A stretch of DNA of 64,000 nucleotides from Mesostigma viride (taxonomy: Eukaryota; Streptophyta; Mesostigmatophyceae; Mesostigmatales; Mesostigmataceae), in assembly GCA_009746045.1 (NCBI GenBank), contig RPFO01000104.1, positions 6,181,395 through 6,245,394 of the forward strand, read 5' to 3'. This document shows, in pieces, positions 60,404-64,000 of this stretch. The notes beneath the pieces are model-generated. The model was not told the DNA's origin. It saw only the letters and a program-made list of their open reading frames with translations, and did not search any database. Numbering within the stretch: position 1 is the first letter of the stretch; each line of letters opens with the position of its first letter. Position numbers and translations under genes: made by a program.

Positions 60404-61567
60404 CTAGTCTACACTGCTGCTATATATATTTCCCTGGGCTGGGGTGGCGGGGGTGGCGGGGGGCGCCTGCCATGCAGGGCCCTTCTGGTCGACACTCGAC
60501 GTGCATGGATGACCGCCCCCCTCCAGTATACCGGCTTCCCCCCTGTGGTCTGCATGCCGGAGCATGCATGGAGGTCGGTCCGTCATGCATAGCTCCCGTC
60601 GCCGTTGTTGCTGCGCCAGGGTCAAGTCATCGTCCAGCGTGTAGGAAGTCCTCGCGAGCTTCTTGCGGCGAAACAACAGCTTATCCGCCATGTGGAGGAG
60701 CATGGGTGCATGCCGGGCCAGCCTTACCCCGCGCGTGGGGGAGGCAGACAGCCGACATCCGCAGCTCACCATATGCAGTGCTCAAGTTGCATGGGGGTAA
60801 GGACTTGTCGCGCTAGAAACCCTATGGCAAGAGACGTACTCGGAGTGACCTCACCTGCCGGCTGGTCGACGTGCTTGACGATGACGTTATGGCCGCGCTT
60901 GGTGATGTCGGCTTCCTCACGGAGGTCGAGCGTTTGTTGCTTGAGCTGCACATGCCGTGATGGTGGAGGCGGTGGAGGTGGTGTGGCGCTTCAGCATGTC
61001 CGCCCAGGTCTGGGTGCCGGGGAGGAGCATCGTCGGCTGGACCAGGGCGAGGTGCTGGCTGGGCGGCAATGTCCTTCACCGCCTTGGCGGTGAGGCCTGC
61101 GGTGTTTTGCAGGCACTCAATGGCGATGGCGTTGTCGTGGAGGCGCTTGTTGATGCCAGCTAGTCGAGGAGCTGCCAGGCGGTGATATGGCGGCGGTGGT
61201 CAGTGGATGCGGTGGTGCATGGCGGTGGAGGTGGAGGCGAGGAGCCCTGGCAGAGGTGCATGGAGGTGCATGGTGGTGGCGGAAAGGTGAGGGTCGAGCT
61301 CAGCAGCCATGCAGCGTGCTGCCCATTGCTGCCACATCTGCAGCGAGGGGAGTCACGTGCTGCTCGAGGTCGGGCCTCCTTATGGAGGGAGCGGATGGTG
61401 GATTCGGAAATGGAACGATCCCAGATCTCGCCGTCAGCGCGCATGAGGCTGTCGAGATGGAGGCACAGCTCATAAAGCGAGGCGATCCCGTTGAAGATCG
61501 ATGCAGTGCATATGGTGCATGCATGCAGTGCACGGGTCGTCGATCGACATGCAGTCGTGGTCGTCAA
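60404..61567 (-). pseudogene. LINE ORF1-like remnant (L1-type, RRM and C-terminal domain)
   Basis: Read from 61,567 down, three frames give an N-terminal helical part (FNGIASLYELCLHLDSLMRA), an RRM-like start (REEADITKRGHNVIVKHV) and a C-terminal part (SYTLDDDLTLAQQQRRREL). The order and motifs fit L1-type ORF1 (nucleic-acid-binding coiled-coil protein). Frameshifts and local deletions make it a remnant. No endonuclease or RT follows; instead the sequence passes into a 3' untranslated-like region shared with 30,690-31,090. Confidence 0.55.
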
Positions 61568-62049
61568 TCGACTTTAATTGAAGGGTTGGGGCCGAAAGCG
61601 CGGTTCTGCTGGCCACTGGGCGCGGTTCTGCTGGGCGACTGCGTTTGGGATCACACGCAGGCGATACCGAGGGCGAGGCCGCAGGGGGATCAAAGCCGAT
61701 CGAGTGGACTACACACGCTTGAGTAGTGTCACCGCTGCCTGCTAGACCGGGCGGAACTACAGCCGGAGCTGCATGCGTATTTTCTTGGCTCATCGCAGCT
61801 ACTAGCCGCCAGGCTGCGTTGCATAATAGACGAGCGTTTAAGCTCGTCATAATATTGCTGCGTGATAGCTCCGAGAAAATATATCAGCGTGTGCTTAATT
61901 CTTAGAAAGACGAAGCGTTTGTGATATATTCACGGCCGAATTTGTTGCCCAAACGTGAAAGTTATGAGCTCCGCCGTCAGCCAATGCATGATGGCTACCT
62001 CGTGGCTCGTCCATAGAGGCATGCGATATTGTAAGTGACACAACTATCA

Positions 62050-62410
62050 ATTAAGGAGACAACCATGCAGCGCATGCCAGAAATCGGGAGAATCCGGACT
62101 ATGGTAGCTCAAGCCTGCCGTTATCTTGTCTGCGTTTTCGAGTCGTTCAGGATGATGAATATGAAAGGAGGCGGAAATGTGTAGCCAATGTTGTGCATTG
62201 AAATTATGCATGGCTTACGTGTAGAGCGACTACATGACCTAGACGTTGGGGCCGGAAACAGCTTGCTAGTAGATCATGCAGGGCGTGTGTTTCCGGAGCC
62301 GAACTGTCCGGGAGTGTCTAGTGGTGACGGCACCACTGCTGCGATCGCTCTCCCACCCGATTTACGGTCGAGGAAATACCCGCAAATGGAAAACCACTGA
62401 AAAGGTCTAC
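62050..62410 (-). repeat. Interspersed ~340-bp repeat family, copy 3 (inverted)
   Basis: Reverse complement of the other two copies. Short similar sequences (AGGAGACAACCATGC and AGAGACAACTATGC) lie just outside each end in the same direction, like a decayed target-site repeat. Confidence 0.78.
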
Positions 62411-62609
62411 TAACTATCAAAGAGACAACTATGCCTGGACGCATCACGATATAGTCAATATATTGTCAATATATATTCATTAAACATATAATAACTTACA
62501 GCAGAGTGAAATCACTCAAACCAAAGCAAACGCCCAGCTAGCTATAAACCTGTACACAGAGCCATGTCAAAGCTCTATACTACGATATATAATATATTGT
62601 CAATTATAG

Positions 62610-63069
62610 TCAATATATATTCATTGAGAATGATAGATTACGGACTCAGGTGAGATGGGCATGCAACATAAGGAAAACCCCCGATAACTGGGATAATAAC
62701 CCTGAAGAAGTTAATAGTAATCTGACGCGGACATCCAAGGATCACGCCAGCTGCACAAGGTACAACTAACTATACATACATCACAAAACTACACGTGCAG
62801 CAACAGCGCTGCCGGCCCACCATGCAGGCCTGAAAGGGATCTAGTAGTAGACCGCATGGGTCACTACAAAGTCGGCCCGGGTGCGGCGGAATAACACATC
62901 AGCCACGGTGCGAGTGAGGGCGAGTGACAGGCGCTGCCGCCAATACGAGGACCACGTGCGGGCCGACCACGGGGCGGTCTGACCCTCCTCGAGGTCGAGG
63001 CGGTCTTCACGGCGCTGGCAGCACTCGTGGAAAAACTCCGCTGTCTTGGGGCCCATGGCCCCGAACTCC
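62610..63069. repeat. Direct duplication, copy 1 (partner 63,561-64,000)
   Basis: From TCAATATATATTCATTGAG to CCCATGGCCCCGAACTCC this segment recurs at 63,561 with small indels (ACTCAGG, CTCC, ACAT and CGTG missing in copy 2). Offset is 951 bp. It covers the end of the retroelement frame and its AT-rich 3' flank. Confidence 0.85.
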
Positions 63070-63332
63070 TCAAGGACAAAGGGGATGACCTGGTGCATGG
63101 GGCCCCACATTGCCGTAGGAGGCAAACTTGTCGCGCTCAGCCACAGCGGCAGCAGCGCTGGCATCCACATGCAGCCGCCCGGAGGATGTGGCGACCGGAG
63201 AGCGGCCGAGCCACGGAGACATCGATGAGCAGGTGCATGGCAACCCTGCCCGTCGTAGTCAAGCACGGTAATGTCGGGCGGGGCGGTGGTTGGGTGAGTA
63301 GAGGCCGGGTGGCCCCATCGGCGTCCTCGCAC
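62841..63332 (-). pseudogene. Retroelement C-terminal tail, possible restriction-like nuclease region
   Basis: The 163-codon frame has PPDITVLDYDGQG near its start and VIPFVLEEFGAMGPKTAEFF, WSSYWRQRLSLALTRTVADV near its end. A second frame over the same DNA supplies HLLIDVSVARPL. Combined (one frameshift) they resemble the PD...(D/V)(D/E)V nuclease-like block and 'P-F-x-x-E-x-F-G' tail of algal retroelement polyproteins. The assignment is by motif memory only. Confidence 0.45.
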
Positions 63333-63560
63333 TTAATTGATGGTGGAGTGGGGAAAGACCGACCGAACCATGGCACACACCACCCGGAGGAGTCTGAGCG
63401 GTATGGAGATAGGCTGGTTGTCTCTTTGATAGAGGTCAGAGGAACCAGTTCTGGTTCTGCTGGCCACCCATGCACGCGATGTAGTAGTGCGTCCCAGTAG
63501 TATCCAGAGCAAGCCCGCAGCTGCCGCAGGACGCACCCGCCGTGATGAGAGGTTGCGGTG

Positions 63561-64000
63561 TCAATATATATTCATTGAGAATGATAGATTACGGAGGTGA
63601 GATAGGCATGCAACATAACGAAAAACCCGATTACTGGGAGAATAACCCTGAAGAAATTAATAGTAATCTGACACAGACATCCAAGGATCACGCCAGCGGC
63701 ACAAGGTACAACTAACTATACATCACAAAACTACACGCAGCAACAGCGCTGCCGGCCCACCATGCAGGCCTGGAAGGGATCTAGACCGCATGGGTCGCGA
63801 CAAAGTCGGCCCGGGTGCGGCGGAATAACACATCAGCCACGGTGCGAGTGAGGGCGAGTGACAGACGCTGCCGCCAATACGAGGACCACGTGCGGGCAGA
63901 CCACGGGGCGGTCTGACCCTCGAGGTCGAGGCGGTCTTCACGGCGCTGGCAGCACTCGTGGAAAAACTCCGCTGTCTTGGGGCCCATGGCCCCGAACTCC
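63561..64000. repeat. Direct duplication, copy 2, truncated by window end
   Basis: Second copy of the segment at 62,610-63,069; the high identity suggests a recent tandem event or back-to-back insertions of the same element. Confidence 0.85.
63723..63987 (-). pseudogene. Second copy of the retroelement tail, runs off the window
   Basis: Repeats the end of the element at 62,841-63,332 nearly base for base: MGPKTAEFFHECCQRREDRL, then WSSYWRQRLSLALTRTVADV and FRRTRADFVATHAV. It lacks three bases (one Leu/Glu codon) and a few others. The start lies beyond base 64,000. Confidence 0.55.

Noticed and set aside
61160-61726. Plus-strand ORF of 179 codons at the LINE remnant
   Set aside because: Shadow of the minus-strand ORF1-like remnant, which carries the family motifs.

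Overview
This is nuclear DNA from a eukaryote, most likely a photosynthetic one (an alga). GC-rich coding exons are separated by long introns with GT-AG borders. One gene belongs to a plastid FtsH-like (M41-type) family known from plants and algae. The introns are filled with minisatellites and the intergenic DNA with broken retroelements. There are no operons, rRNA genes or convincing tRNA genes. Exon joins below were made by hand from splice sites, reading-frame phase and protein-family resemblance; no search was run.

Layout. (1) 1-28,871, + strand: a single very large gene (gene A), open at its 5' end. Seventeen exons join in phase to 1,760 codons: half a Calx-beta domain completed across an intron, a bundle of membrane helices resembling a voltage-sensor domain, two further membrane helices around a loop, then about 1,150 cytosolic residues that are basic, helical or disordered. 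Most of its 25 kb is intron satellite (29, 21, 13, 26, about 62, 57, 48 and 29 bp units, G-rich tracts). (2) 28,872-38,054: a gene-poor stretch with nested fragments of a LINE ORF1 family, two LINE ORF2 tails, foldback and MITE-like elements and strong hairpins. (3) About 38,055-44,783, + strand: gene B, a plastid FtsH/M41-like protein with an HEAGH motif (five certain exons, two tentative upstream ones). (4) 45,750-57,148, - strand: gene C, a quiescin sulfhydryl oxidase (QSOX) of 631 residues in 11 exons, convergent with gene B. One of its introns holds an antisense reverse transcriptase with an in-frame stop. (5) 57,149-64,000: intergenic DNA with interspersed repeats, a LINE ORF1 running straight into a 3' tail without ORF2, and a duplicated retroelement tail.

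The most unusual signal is shared by all three genes. The last bases of an exon together with its 5' splice site are repeated, exactly or decayed, just inside the downstream intron: 2 to about 10 copies, periods from 19 to about 270 bp. It is visible at about a dozen junctions and suggests that these introns grow by tandem amplification of exon-intron borders, some of the satellites perhaps being an advanced stage.

The three genes have no evident common pathway: a membrane sensor or channel-like protein, a plastid protease-like protein and a secretory-pathway disulfide-forming enzyme.
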